Of a stretch of DNA of 64,000 nt, positions 43,372 through 54,296 are shown in pieces. The DNA is from Gonapodya prolifera JEL478 (taxonomy: Eukaryota; Monoblepharomycota; Monoblepharidomycetes; Monoblepharidales; Gonapodyaceae). Where the stretch lies: contig KQ965732.1 in NCBI GenBank assembly GCA_001574975.1, positions 248,001-312,000 on the forward strand, read 5' to 3'. Positions within the stretch are counted from its first letter, which is position 1. The number at the start of each line of letters is the position of its first letter. The position numbers and the translations under genes were made by a program. Under the pieces are notes generated by a model. The model worked only from the letters and a program-made list of their open reading frames with translations. It did no database searches and was not told the DNA's origin.

Positions 43372-43632
43372 CCGTTCCAGTAATGACGCTCCCGCCTTCT
43401 CCTGCCATCTCCAGCGATAGTCGTCACACTGTTGAGCCCAAACCCGCGGAAACCGCGGCCATAAACCGTGGGGACACGGGACGGTGTCCAACTGTTCGGC
43501 AACCAGCAGAACCGGCAACGGAACATAATGAACAGAATGGGAGTCTGCCGAGAACGAAAGCGATATGATTGAACGATGTAGTTGGTCACTGTAAGGAGTA
43601 CAACTTACGTGACGGTCGAAGGAGTGGCGCGA
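43372..43632. repeat. Duplicated block, copy A
   Basis: This block and 44146-44405 share long, nearly identical runs in the same orientation, about 770 bases apart, for example ccatctccagcgat, caaacccgcggaaacc, aaaccgtggggacac, gtgtccaactgttcggc, ccagcagaaccggcaacgg and aaggagtacaactt. On the minus strand both copies encode a similar peptide (GFRGFGLNSVTTIAGDG here, GFRGFELNGVTEIAGDG in copy B), and both show a donor-like site after cgaccgtcac (gtaagt here). Confidence 0.75.
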
Positions 43633-44145
43633 GGTTCGCCATTACGCTCTTGCACAATGAACAGAGAACCATACGATGCCAGCCGGCTCTAGACGTGTTG
43701 ATGTGTGAGATTTGGGGTGAAACTTTGCAGGAATGGGGGGAGAACATAAACGTACCAAAAGAAACAATGATGATCGAAGAATCATTGCTATTTGCTGCAT
43801 AACTTATAGTCCGTCGCTGAAAGCAAGGTCTGGAAAATACGAGCGAACGATCAGCGTGGCAAAGCCCATTCAGTTGTTTGCGTCCACTCACGATCTCCTT
43901 TCCATCAAAATTCAGTCAATCAATTATGAAACCTCGATGAGTGTACTGTATGGGCAGTCTCTTCTCCCGAAAGGTGTTTGAAGGGGTGTCACAGATATCT
44001 GCAACCGACGCCGAGATACAGTAGGTAGTTGACCGAACAGAAAGATGGCGCTCCAAACCTTCAGTCCGTCAGCTCTCACTTTCCGCACTCACCAGGTCCT
44101 CCATGGCGTGAACATCCACAACCTAGAACTCAAATCACCGTTCTG

Positions 44146-44405
44146 AGTTCCCCAACGCGACGCTCCCGCCATCTTCAGCCATCTCCAGCGATTTCCGTCA
44201 CACCGTTGAGCTCAAACCCGCGGAAACCGGCGGCCGTAAACCGTGGGGACACGTGACGGGTGTCCAACTGTTCGGCAGCCAGCAGAACCGGCAACGGAAC
44301 ATACATAATGAACAGAATGGAAGTCTGCAAGAGGGAAGAAAATGAGGTGAATGGACGATGTCGCTGATCGCTGCAAGGAGTACAACTTGCGTGACGGTCG
44401 AATGA
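44146..44405. repeat. Duplicated block, copy B
   Basis: Second copy of the block at 43372-43632, with several small indels relative to copy A. On the minus strand the donor-like site reads gcaagt instead of gtaagt. The peptide with GFRGFELNGVTEIAGDG ends at a stop directly after it here, while in copy A the frame continues. A decayed tandem gene pair or a dispersed repeat would both explain this. Confidence 0.75.
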
Positions 44406-44671
44406 GCGGTTTTGCGATATGGTCTCGGCTAAATGCGTGAGGCAAGCACCAACCCAGCTTGAAACGGGGGCCATCAGACATTCAACCAGTCGTCGCTGGC
44501 ACTGCCTTCCAAACCCTTTTCCTTTTCCACCTTCTACGCGGAGATGCTGCATTAATTGTCTGCTGTCTTCACTCCAAGATTTCGAATCAGATCATAAATT
44601 AATTCAGAAAATGATGGCAAAAATACAATACAGAATAATAATCTAAATAAACGGTTCACAATTCTCTCTCC

Positions 44672-46988
44672 TCAGATGTTTCCTCCCACAAACTCTCCCA
44701 TCGCTTGTAGTGCACCCGAGTCGAATCCCACAATGTCCATCATCCCGGCGTCCTCCGGGTCGGCAATCGTGAACTGTGTCGCCGTCATCCCGACCACGAC
44801 CAACTTAGCGTTCTTGTTGATCGTCTCCCGGTACTGAGCGAGCGCCTGCTTCGGGTGGACCTTTCCGTAATACGTCTCGCAATCCGTGTACACCACAAAC
44901 ACGTCCACCACAATCTTGTTCTTGAGCGCGTACACCATCGGGAGCGCGCAATCCGTACCTCCAAACGGAAGACTCCCCGTCTTGTTCACAACGGTCTCAA
45001 GCCTGTCATTCCGCGTGATGTTCATCCGGACGAACTTGTCCATGAACCCAAAAAAGTGGCAGTGCTCTTCCGTTCGAGCCGTGACCATGCACAAAGCTGC
45101 TGCCGCCTCCCGGCACGAGAGTGGGGAGTTCATGATCTGCGCGCACATCGACCCCGAAACATCCAGGGCGAGCAGAAAGCGCTTTCCTGTTGGCTCAACC
45201 GCTTGGAATGAGAGGTAGTAGGCGTCCTCGAGTGCCGCTAAGGCAAAGCACAACAGCAAATGAAAACGTCAGTGATGGAATTCACGCAGCCAAGGGACAC
45301 CTTGAGATGAACTCACCAACGATCTGTGTATCGGGAGTCCACGAGAGGGACCCCTTGATCCCGTGCCCCCGCTCGTACGTCCGCAGGGCCATGAGGACAT
45401 TGAACGGGTGCACCTTCGCCTTTTTGAGCGCCTGGGCACTCCTGAGTCTCCTCGCAATCTTCGCCGAGGCCTCTGAGAGCGGCGCAATAAGCCCCACGAC
45501 CGTCATCTTTGGCAGGTTCCGGATCATGGCTGTCATGGGCATGTCCTCAAGAAGAGCCGCCCACACCGCGCGAGAGCCAAGCAGGGGCGACGGCACGTGC
45601 TCCCGGGCCAGCTTCCACTTCTTGATGGCGTCGATCACCTTGACCTCGTTGTCCGCCGTGGCGTCCGTGATGGGCGTGATCTCCTCGAGCTCCGTCAGGA
45701 ATCGCACGAGGCGGGACATGGTCGCCGGTCCCGACACGTCCAGCTTTCGCCGCTTCCGGTGACGAGAACCCTCCGTCTCAGCCTCCGTCGCCCTGCTCAT
45801 CTCCTCAGCTCCCTCCCTGTCCACCACGACAAAATCGTCCAACAGCTCGCCGGAACCCATCTCGGAATACTTGGTGAGGAGATCCTCGAACTCGGCGGAC
45901 ACCTCCTTCCAAGGCTGCGTGAGATCTGCGGGGATCACAACACATGTAAACAATCTTGGAAACAATGATGACGGACCACCACACCAACAACAAACACTCA
46001 CATTTGTACAGCACCGCAGCCTCCTCGCAATCCGGCTTCACGTGAAAGATGCGCATCACGTCCCTATGCGTCCACCCGTTCCTGTTCTTGTACTTGGTGC
46101 ACGTGTACGCCATCTTCACCGCGGCCTCGCCGCCGTCATCCGCCACCTCCTTGTACCACCGCGCAATCGCCGACCTCATCCCGCGCCCGGCCTTGGGGTG
46201 CGACGTGCCGCCAAGCGCCTTGGCGAACTCGAGGAAGCCGAATAGAGTCGTCGGAATGCGGCAGATGGCGCTCAGGTGCTTGTACACCAGTGTGCGCACC
46301 GAGGCGTCCCCGAATGTGTACGCGAGAGCAAGCGCGAACGTGAGGGTGTCCTGCTTGGGCGTGCGAGCGTTCTGTCGGGGTGGAGGGTTGAATTGAACGT
46401 GAGTGGTAAAGCAGAGTAATTAGTGTCGCTGAGATCGGGCTTACCACTGAAAATTCGAGCACGGTCTCCACAACCTCGTCGCCCTTGCCATTCTCGATCA
46501 TGTTTTTGATGTGGAGTGCGTTTTGAAGGGTCAGTTCCTTTTCCGTCACGTAGTATGTCCCGCCAGATGAGCCGAGAACAAGAAACCTCCGGAGCTGTTG
46601 TACCGAGGCAACTGCGAAGGAAAACGGGACAGATAGTTGTGAGATTGAATGCACAATGAATGCGGATCTTGCACCTGGACCACTCACCCTTGTAAACAAA
46701 TCCACCGGCATTGTTCTGAACCATGGTTCCCTCTTCTCCCGGGATGGGCGCCATCTGGCCCAGTCCAGAACGCCCACCACGCCCGCGTCGAGCCACCCCG
46801 CGGCCGGACACTCGCCCACGCCCTCGTCCTCGTCCACCCACGGGCGCTCCGAATGTGGGTGTGGCTACGGGAGCAGCTTGAGGAAGGATGGGTGGTGGCG
46901 GAGGAAGGGGTCCAATGACGTGCCCTCGAGGAAGATTGTTGGCGGGTGTGTTGGTGAGAGTGATCTGCGCCCACGATGGTGTTGGCAT
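44672..46988 (-). CDS. RO60: Ro60 / SS-A RNA-binding protein (TROVE + vWA)
   Basis: Ro 60-kDa orthologue, a ring-shaped protein that binds misfolded small RNAs and Y RNAs. The ATG at 46988 begins MPTPSWAQITL, followed by an RG-rich extension (GGRGRGRGRVSGRGVARRGR). The TROVE domain follows: QQLRRFLVLGSSGGTYYVTE, ELTLQNALHIKNMIENGKGD, TFGDASVRTLVYKHLSAICR, FLEFAKALGG and GRGMRSAIARWYKEVADDGG. After NGWTHRDVMRIFHVKP comes a charged linker with a basic cluster (RHRKRRK). The C-terminal vWA domain has the MIDAS motif DVSGSM (RFLLALDVSGSMCAQIMNSP), then FGGTDCALPMVYALKNK and FVVYTDCETYYGKVHPKQAL, and ends MDIVGFDSGALQAMGEFVGG. At least five introns split it. The RG-rich N-terminus and charged linker are absent from animal Ro60. 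Identity is certain. Confidence 0.95.
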
Positions 46989-47291
46989 TTTGAATAAATT
47001 TGCTTGGAGGAGAAGATGCAGGTGGTGCGACCTGGGGACTATTTATTGGGTTTGACACGATCACTTGCCCCCTTGCCCCGTGCTCGCCCGTTCACTGACA
47101 CTTCGCCCCCAAAAATTCGATTTGCCCTTTTAAGATGATTGATGTGTATGATGATTTATGTGTGCGATTCGTGTTTATTTTTCACCCACTCTATAGAAAG
47201 TGCAATCCCATAAACACGCAAGAAGAAAAGTAGAAAACGATAAAGAACGTGAAGGAGATCTAATTTGATACATGGACCCCACAAAGCGACA
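46989..47291. promoter_or_regulatory. Region upstream of Ro60
   Basis: About 300 bases between the Ro60 start and the 3' end of the UNC93-like gene, both on the minus strand. It should contain the Ro60 promoter. AT-rich sequence is present at 47130-47180. No Y-RNA-like hairpin was recognised by eye. Confidence 0.35.
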
Positions 47292-49368
47292 TTAAACCTT
47301 CTCTTGAATAAAACCGGAAGATTCTTCAGACTTTTCATCGGACTGGGAAACGTTCTTCCCCTCTAGGGCCTCCCTTTCAGCTCGTCCATAGTAAGCGACG
47401 CCGATCCGCCAAACGACAATATATGTTGGAATGAGCGCGAATCCCCACAAGCTGAAGTTAAGTGCAGAAGCACCAATTGTACCAAATGATTCAACGCCGT
47501 TAAGTCCGTAGGAGACGGCTTGGGCCTAAACGAATAAAAGCGCGTTTCAATTTGCATCGGCTAACATAATAGTGGGGATTACTCACCGCGCTTTCGGTCG
47601 CTCTCAGAAGTCCGGCCGCTCGAACAGTGTCCTCATTGTTCTCGACGACTGCAAGAGAATGAGCTCAAACACTCAGGCATTGTGACTTGCACACACAGGG
47701 AACCCACCATTGCCAACAACGTGGTACAAGAGTAGGTACTGCGCTTGGAAAATTGCCACAAGGAACACGTAGAGCAAGAATCCACGGAGGAATCCGGCAT
47801 CCGACCAGTCAAGGTTAGTGCCGGCCGCTTGGTATTCCTGTTGAATCACAGTGGACCAGATCCAAAGTGCGCCTTGGATTGCAAGGACGGAGATAACGGC
47901 TCGTCGAGTTCGGTTCTTGAGAGATACGCCTGTGCGATCCAGTCCCCACTTGCAACGGAAGACCTTTTAAAGGACGCAGGAAAGAGTGATGCAGACAATG
48001 AACCCACTCCAAGCACGTTGCCGACCGTCAATGCGAGAATAGCAGATATGAAAGATCCAAGGGCGCGAGCTCGAACACTAAAGTGTAGGGTGAGGTAGGT
48101 GTTGAAGAAAGCCTCGGGAAAGACGGCTTGAGCTACAAAAGTTTGGTGTTACAATGAGTCTTTTATTCTGAGGCGCCGTTGCACTTGCCAATCAGAGGTA
48201 CAACAAGAAGGAACTGAGGAAAGAAAAACGTGCCGGTTTTGAACATATGCCAACGCGAAATAATGACGTATGAGCATCGTACCTTGGGAGAGACGAAGAG
48301 CCTCGCCGTCGCCTTCAGCTCATTCAGAATTGAAGTGTCGTTGAACAGTTTGACGGGGAGTCCATCGGTGCGTTGGACTCTTTCCGGCGACGGGAGAAGA
48401 ATGGCGACGAATGGCCCAAGGCACTTAATAGGCAGGGTCAGTAAGATGAAGCGAACGTGGGAGGATGAAAGGTGTCTCACCTGAAGAGCAATAAAGATAA
48501 GGTAGACGGTTGGATTGACTTTTCCTGCCTCGTTTCGGTCAGCGTTGAGGCCAAGCTATTCAGAGATTGGTCAAAATGACATCGAAGTTTGCAACACTCC
48601 AATGCTACGACAAACGTTGATGGCTCCACCCAGCACCTGACCGGCAACACGGAAAGTGAGCCACCAGCCCAGGAAACGACCTTGGTTTTCGGCTGTGGAT
48701 TGAACGTGGGCGAAACTATCCACGGAAAGTGAACCGACGAAGTGATCTCACGCTCGGGGTAGGTAAGTGCGATTGCGGCTTCGATTGCCCAGAATGTCCC
48801 CGCACTTTTGAAGAAGGTGGACTTGGTTATTTGATTGGGGAAATGGCATGTCTAGGGTCATCTCACGATATACCGCAGAGCGCAGCCCCTAAAAGAAGAA
48901 ACCACTCGTTTCCGTAAAGATTGTTCGTGTAAAGACCCTGCTTCCAATTGAAATGGTGAGTATGTAATCATTCGTAGTCTTCGCCGATGTCTTCAACTCA
49001 CCGCGGCATAAGGAGCATATCCTGCCGCCCCAAAAGCGAGCGTCCATTTCACACCGATAACTTTCACCAAGGCAGATGTGAGGAATGCGGTGACCACCAT
49101 AAGAACAAACGTTAGGGCATTGGATGTGTTAACCAAGAACGGTGCTGTTCGGAGGGAATCGCTTGATTCGTGAATTAGTCAACGTAAGATTCAAGTGTAA
49201 TGACTCACTCGCTTGGCCACCGGCACCAAGAGAATTCATTGCGACCCAGATTCCAGGAGCTGAGAAGTTGCAGAGTCCCAGCACGGTCGCGGCAAACCAC
49301 GTGGAGCGGTAAAAAACACGCGGTTCCGCGAGCGGTACGGGAGAGCTCTTCTTTTCGTCTGAGGCCAT
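47292..49368 (-). CDS. UNC93-like major facilitator protein
   Basis: Multi-pass membrane protein of the UNC93-like/DUF895 branch of the major facilitator superfamily. The ATG at 49368 starts MASDEKKSSPVPLAEPRVFY, then a hydrophobic segment ending APGIWVAMNSLGAGGQ, a hallmark of fungal UNC93-like proteins. The next exon has FLVNTSNALTFVLMVVTAFL and VKWTLAFGAAGYAPYAA. Later exons code GLYTNNLYGNEWFLLLGAAL, NQGRFLGWWLTFRVAGQVLG, NPTVYLIFIALQ, SFISAILALTVGNVLGVG and, near the C-terminus, a hydrophilic tail ending SEESSGFIQEKV with TAA at 47292-47294. There are roughly ten short introns. The loop with VQRTDGLPVKLFNDTSILNE is typical of the family. The substrate is unknown. Exon edges in the 47700-48100 part are approximate. 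Confidence 0.8.
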
Positions 49369-49878
49369 CGCGAAGAGGTGATGCGATTACTGGTGGGCGA
49401 TGGATGAAACTTGAGATGCGGATGTGGGATTGTTTGCGGGGTGGATAGATGCTATGCAGAGCGCGTTTTTATTTCATTTTCTCTCCTCAAGATATCGCCT
49501 CATCGGATTGCGCTAGAAAGAGCACTCGGCCTCAGAAGCAAGCCAAGCCAAGAAGGGCGTGTCCTAATTCTGTACACACTCGACGGAGCTGAGAGAATCG
49601 TACCGGGATTTTGAATCCCGGGACCTTAAGTTTGCCCTCGACAAACGCCCTTCACTTCGCAGATTCCGAGAGTCGATCGGAGCGTGCGCGCTAGCCGAGG
49701 CTCGCTGCGGTGCATTTCGTCGCCACAGAGGGCGGACTGGATGGTACATTGCGTCATTTTGTGACGGAAAGGGCGGAAGGGACGAAAGGTACGACCTTTG
49801 CGCCCTTGATCACCAAAGTTTTCCACAAGATCAAATCTGTATTCACGTCTTTTCCACCCATAATTAGCGCTTTCCACC
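49369..49878. other. Intergenic stretch, no supported gene
   Basis: Lies between the start of the UNC93-like gene and the 3' end of SH3 membrane protein A. It should carry the UNC93-like promoter. Around 49600-49625 there is an imperfect palindrome (ccgggattttgaatcccggg). No gene is supported. Confidence 0.4.
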
Positions 49879-51699
49879 TTAAAATCTTGCGGATCCTGCG
49901 TCTCCTCGAGGTGACAATTGCCTCGCCCAGCTGACCCCTCTATCTGGCAACGACATTGTCCGACTCCAAGGCGTGCCTAGTACGTAAGCAGTCTCCACAG
50001 TAGTCCCACTGGGAGGAAATATGGGCCGATACCCACTATCGCCAAGATAACTCCCAGACACAGACCAGCTCCATCCAATATTACTTCCTTGCACTCCGCT
50101 TGCCGTTCTCACATCCGTGATGTCCACCGGTACAAAGCCAACCTCGCCAGTCCTTTCATTTGTGCCATTTCCCCAACCATCTGCAAACAAGCGTGACAGA
50201 GTCACTGTATCGCCTTCTTCGACGTGCATTTCATCCTGGTTTCTTGGGGAGAAGCCATGTACGGCTGAGTATTGCAACCTCACAGGGATACCTTGCCGCC
50301 GTTGCAGCGCTTGTGCCGCCGCAAGCGTTGTGGGGTCCGGGTTTGCGGACAGAATAGCCGAAGAGATAGCCGTGAATAACCAGTGCGGGGTACGAGATGA
50401 AGTGAGAGAATATGAAGACGGGCTCCTGGTCCCACCTCCCCACTGCGGTGTGTGTGGTGCAGGTCCGGCAGGTACAAGAGTGCTTCCAGAGTCGGGTAAT
50501 GTATTCGTGGCCAAAGAATCGACTGCGCGGCCGTCTTTGGTGAATCTTTGTTCCGTGAGGGAAATGACATCAACAGGATTCATGTGTTGGTCTTCACTGC
50601 TGTGAGAACGGCGACGGACAAAGACCGCGAGAATAGCGGCAAGGATCAAGATGGCGAAAGCGGAACCGGCTGCGATTCCGGCTGGTAGTCCGCATGAACG
50701 TTTGACATTGTTTGTGCACAAACCAGAGAACTCACCGATTACACCTGGAGAAATTCTCGTAAAATCACTTGTACTATTTGACGCACCACCAAGCACACTC
50801 GTAGACGCAATCGTAGATGAGGACGACGAGGACGGGGCAACGGTCGTGGTCAATGTTGCCGTCGACGTCGACTGTGACACGGCAGAGGTGGCCGGAACGA
50901 TCACACCCGGGGAACCTTCACCGCCGAGACAGGTTTCCGATGATTCGCACGTGAATCTGTAAAGTTACGCATTCTTTATGAGCAACTTTATCCTTTGGCC
51001 ACCCCTATCACATATCACTCACCCGCTTGGACACCAAACGCCACCCGCACAGCATACAGTCTCACTCGGTATGCAGTAGGTGTTGTACGTCAATTGATTC
51101 GCCCCACATGTAGGTACGGTAGTATATAGAGTCGACCAGGTGGAGAAAGAAGACCACGAAAAGGACGTCGTCCAGACAGAGGAGCTTGCTCGAGCAGACG
51201 GGGAAATGGTTGTAGAGGTATATTCTCTGGCAATCGATATGGTTGTGGTAGAAGATGCCATGGAAGACGTGGTACCGGGGGTGACGTCACTCGAAGTGAT
51301 CTGATTGCGACTTGTAGACATTGAGAGGACGCTTCCCATCAAAGTATTCGAAGGTAAAGCTGTAGTAGAGCTTGTTACACTCTGCAGAGCGCTTGTCGAA
51401 GTGGTTCCCGCGCCGGAAGCAACCGCGCTCGGAGTATAAAGGCTGCTCGAGAGCATTTGGCCAGAGGCGGATGATGATGGCGCGATAGCAGTCTTGGTGT
51501 CAAATGACTGGATTGACGAGGTCGAAGGTGGTACCGTGATCGTTTTGGAAACGGCGGTGAGAATGGTGGGTGACACGGTATAGGACGACACCGCAAGTGT
51601 GGGAGGAGCGGGGGGTGAGACACTGACTATCGATGCTGATGGCAAATTTGTAGAGCCAGCGGGGGAGATGGATGGAGCGTTTTGAAGGGCTTCAGACAT
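49879..51699 (-). CDS. Single-pass membrane protein with SH3-like domain, copy A
   Basis: Predicted sensor- or adaptor-like protein. The first exon (start ATG at 51699, MSEALQNAPSISPAGS) codes a long Ser/Thr-rich ectodomain, probably O-glycosylated, then a cysteine motif (CGANQLTYNTYCIPSETVCC followed by AGGVWCPSG). A short intron (about 50957-51020) leads to FTCESSETCLGG, more Ser/Thr, and the helix IAAGSAFAILILAAILAVFV followed by basic RRRS. The cytoplasmic part has HWLFTAISSAILSANPDPTT and an SH3-like domain (RLQYSAVHGFSPRNQDEMHV, EEGDTVTLSRLFADGWGNG, GEVGFVPVDI) with the ALYDY-, GD- and G-x-VP-type landmarks. No N-terminal signal peptide is visible, so an upstream exon may be missing or the helix acts as a signal anchor. 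The layout resembles yeast Fus1. It is a tandem paralogue of the next gene. Confidence 0.75.
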
Positions 51700-51818
51700 G
51701 GACAGGGGCAAAATCTTCTCATTTTGGAGGTAAAAAGTGACTTTATAAACTGTTGCGCTGAGCAAAAAAAGCTACAAGGCCGTTCGAATCAAATATGTAC
51801 ATGAAAGCGATTACCATA

Positions 51819-53812
51819 TTAGAAAATGGCCGATTCCGGCCTTTCACATATCTGCTCCTTCCCACGACTCTCTCCCCTCTCGGGCAACGAGACTATTCGA
51901 TTGAGCTTTGGTTTGCGCACTCCACAACTTTCCGCAGTAGTCCCACTCGGAGGAAACATCCCCGTGAAGCCACTAAGTCCGATTCTGCTCATTGACTCAG
52001 ACCTACTTCCTCCCAGCCCACTCAACGCTCTCACATCGAGAATATCCACCGGTACAAAGCCGACCTCGCATGTCCTTTCATTTGTGCCATGTCCCCAACC
52101 GTCCGCAAACAACCGTGATAGAGAGACCATGTCCCCCCCCTGAACATGCATCTCGTCCTGGTTTCGCGGGGTGTAGTCTTGCACTGCGTTATACCGTAGT
52201 CCTACAAGGATACCTTGCAGCCGTTGTAGTTCTTGTGCCGCTGAGAGCGTTGTGGGATCCGGGTGTGTGGAGAGAATGGCCGAAGAAATGGCCGTGAATA
52301 ACCAGTGTTGTGTGCGAGTGGAGGAGTACGAGGTAAAACCAGCTTCGTCACCGTCAATATTTGACCTCGCCAAACCGCCACCCCAGCCAGCCGAGCTCAA
52401 GCTTGAATTTGCTTCAATCAATGCAGAGGAGCCCTGAGATGCGGCTGAAGCCAAGGAGTCGGTTCCCACGAGTGGCTTCGAGTCTGACGCCAGACGGTGA
52501 CGAGTCTTCCGACGGCGACGGCGATTTCGCAAAAGAGCAGCAGCTACAAAGAGCATTGGTAGTGCAGCAAGTACAGATCCCACGGCAATGGCAACTTTCA
52601 GAAAATTTTGTGGCACATGTAAGTGCTTCCACAACCCCAAAACTTAGTCAACACGACTCACCTAGCACTCCGGGAGAGAGTCGGCTGGATGCTGCAGCTG
52701 AAATGTTGCTATTTGGTTCGGTGAACTTGGAGGTGCTGGTCTGCGACGTGAGGGAGCCGGTCTGCGACGTGGGGACAACTTCGCTAGAAGTCTTCGTAAC
52801 AGTCACGGTCTTTGTCCATGGAAAAACGGCTGAAGTGGCGTTGAAAACCATCCCTGCGGAGCCGACAACACCACGACAGGTTCTCGACTCTCCACAAGTA
52901 AAGCTGCAGTGTTCCGAGAATTGCGATTGTTACACATTAGCTGAATCAGCTTTTGCAGGAGTGTACTCACCCCTTTGGACACCAAACCCCTCCCGAACAG
53001 CACACCGTTTCGCTTGGTATGCAGTAACTGAAGCACATCACTTGGTTTGCTTCGCATGTAGGTATTGGTGTGACATAAGCTGTTGGACTCAGTGATGACG
53101 GAGTGGCCTCAGAGGAAATGGACTCGGAGATGAATGAATTACTCTGAGAAAGGGTGGAAGAGTCCATTGCTCGAGAGAAAGATAGACTCAGTGATGACGG
53201 AGTGGCCTCAGAGGAAATGGACTCGGAGATGAATGAATTACTCTGAGAAAGGGTGGAAGAGTCCATTGCTCGAGAGAAAGATAGACTCAGTGATGACGGA
53301 GTGGCCTCAGAGGAAATGGACTCGGAGATGAATGAATTACTCTGAGAAAGGGTGGAAGAGTCCATTGCTCGAGAGAAAGATGGACTCAGTGATGACGGAG
53401 TGGCCTCAGAGGAAATGGACTCAGAGATGAATGAATTCCTCTGAGAAAGGGTGGAAGAGTCCATTGCTCGAGAGAAAGATGTAGATGCCAGCGAAGAAAG
53501 TTCGACACTCGTGGTCACATCGCTCTCAGAGGTTCCAGTGTAGCTAGTGGTGCTGAAAACCGTAGCACTTCCCAGCTGAGCCTCAGGTGCAGACAGCGAG
53601 AAATTTGGTGTGGGTGTGCTGTAAGCCAGGTCCGAAGAAGTGCAGCCATCGAAGTTGCGAAAACAAAACGACACCGCAGTAATGGAGGACGGGTATGCTG
53701 GTGGCGATAATGAACTTGTTGTAGGTGTCACTTGGCCGGTTTCAGGGATTTCCGTGCTAGAACTTGTGCTGGACGACTCCCCCGTTTCTAAGACGGTCGA
53801 GGTTGAAGACAT
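51819..53812 (-). CDS. Single-pass membrane protein with SH3-like domain, copy B
   Basis: Paralogue of the neighbouring gene with the same order of parts. The ATG at 53812 starts MSSTSTVLETGESSSTSSST. The Ser/Thr-rich ectodomain contains four tandem copies of a 33-residue repeat (with AMDSSTLSQSNSFISESISS as its core). Then comes CEANQVMCFSYCIPSETVCC followed by SGGVWCPKG; two introns (about 52916-52969 and 52615-52660) precede the helix VAIAVGSVLAALPMLFVAAA and a basic RNRRRRRKTR stop-transfer. The cytoplasmic part repeats HWLFTAISSAILSTHPDPTT and the SH3-like domain (LRYNAVQDYTPRNQDEMHVQ, GGDMVSLSRLFADGWGHGT, CEVGFVPVDI). As in copy A, no clear N-terminal signal peptide is seen. The cytoplasmic halves of A and B are far more alike than the ectodomains, suggesting fast change outside and constraint inside. 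Confidence 0.75.
53091..53486. repeat. 99-nt tandem repeat, four copies
   Basis: Four direct copies with a period of exactly 99 bases begin at about 53091, 53190, 53289 and 53388 (each starting agtgatgacggagtggcctc). They are almost identical, differing at a few positions such as tagactcagt versus tggactcagt and gaattactctg versus gaattcctctg. The period is a multiple of three, so each copy adds 33 residues to the ectodomain of SH3 membrane protein B without changing the frame. Confidence 0.95.
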
Positions 53813-53980
53813 TTTAGGAGACTCAAGGCCTTGTGTGAAGGGAAGTTCGCTCTTGTACACGGAAGTCGACACCCTGAACAGCGCGAGTTGAGAGCGCCCT
53901 CGCAGCAACGGAAGACTAATCTAAAACCCACAACGTAGGCAAAACGCGCTTCGTGGACGTCAGTAGCCTGGCAGCGCTCT

Positions 53981-54296
53981 TCAAGGAAGTGTTGGAGGCG
54001 TCCCTGGCAAATGTGACGTCACGACGATTCCACCGCTACAACACTGGTGAACACTTCAAAGCATCTCTGACTATTCTGATGATGTGTCGGTAGTCGGTTT
54101 TGCTCCAATACTCCAATTGGGCGGGGTCCGACTCGTTGACGGTGTTACTCACATGACACGTTGTTGGTTCGACGCAGACACCAATCGAAGACAGAAAGGG
54201 GGAGCTACACGGTGATGCTGAAGTTTTCTTTGGCTTCTGAGGTGGTGAAAGCGAAAAAGAGGAGGTAGGAGGAAGAACGGAAGGTGAAGACTCCAA
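53981..54296 (-). CDS. Possible small Cys-containing protein (tentative)
   Basis: The ATG at 54296 opens a frame (MESSPSVLPPTSSFSLSPPQ) to a gtgagt donor; intron 54044-54152 ends in ccag and exon 2 (53981-54043) restores the frame and stops at TGA, giving 69 residues. Around the junction the sequence TTCHCCSGGIVV recalls TVCCSGGVWC in the two SH3 membrane proteins immediately downstream, and the N-terminal part is Ser/Pro-rich like their ectodomains. It could be a truncated relative of them, a small independent gene, or chance. No membrane helix or SH3 part is present. Confidence 0.3.

Larger units (their letters stand above)
42582..44671. other. Gene-poor stretch with duplicated blocks
   Basis: No known gene family is seen between the UPF0415 gene and Ro60. 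The region contains a direct duplication (listed separately). Around 43560-43900 and 44175-44552 the minus strand carries moderately long frames (about 100 and 125 codons) that look partly coding but have no recognisable domain. AT-rich sequence at 44590-44650 adjoins the 3' end of Ro60. Confidence 0.4.

Noticed and set aside
43330-44550. Possible transposon or retroelement
   Set aside because: The duplicated blocks have no transposase, reverse transcriptase, terminal inverted repeat or long terminal repeat that could be recognised.
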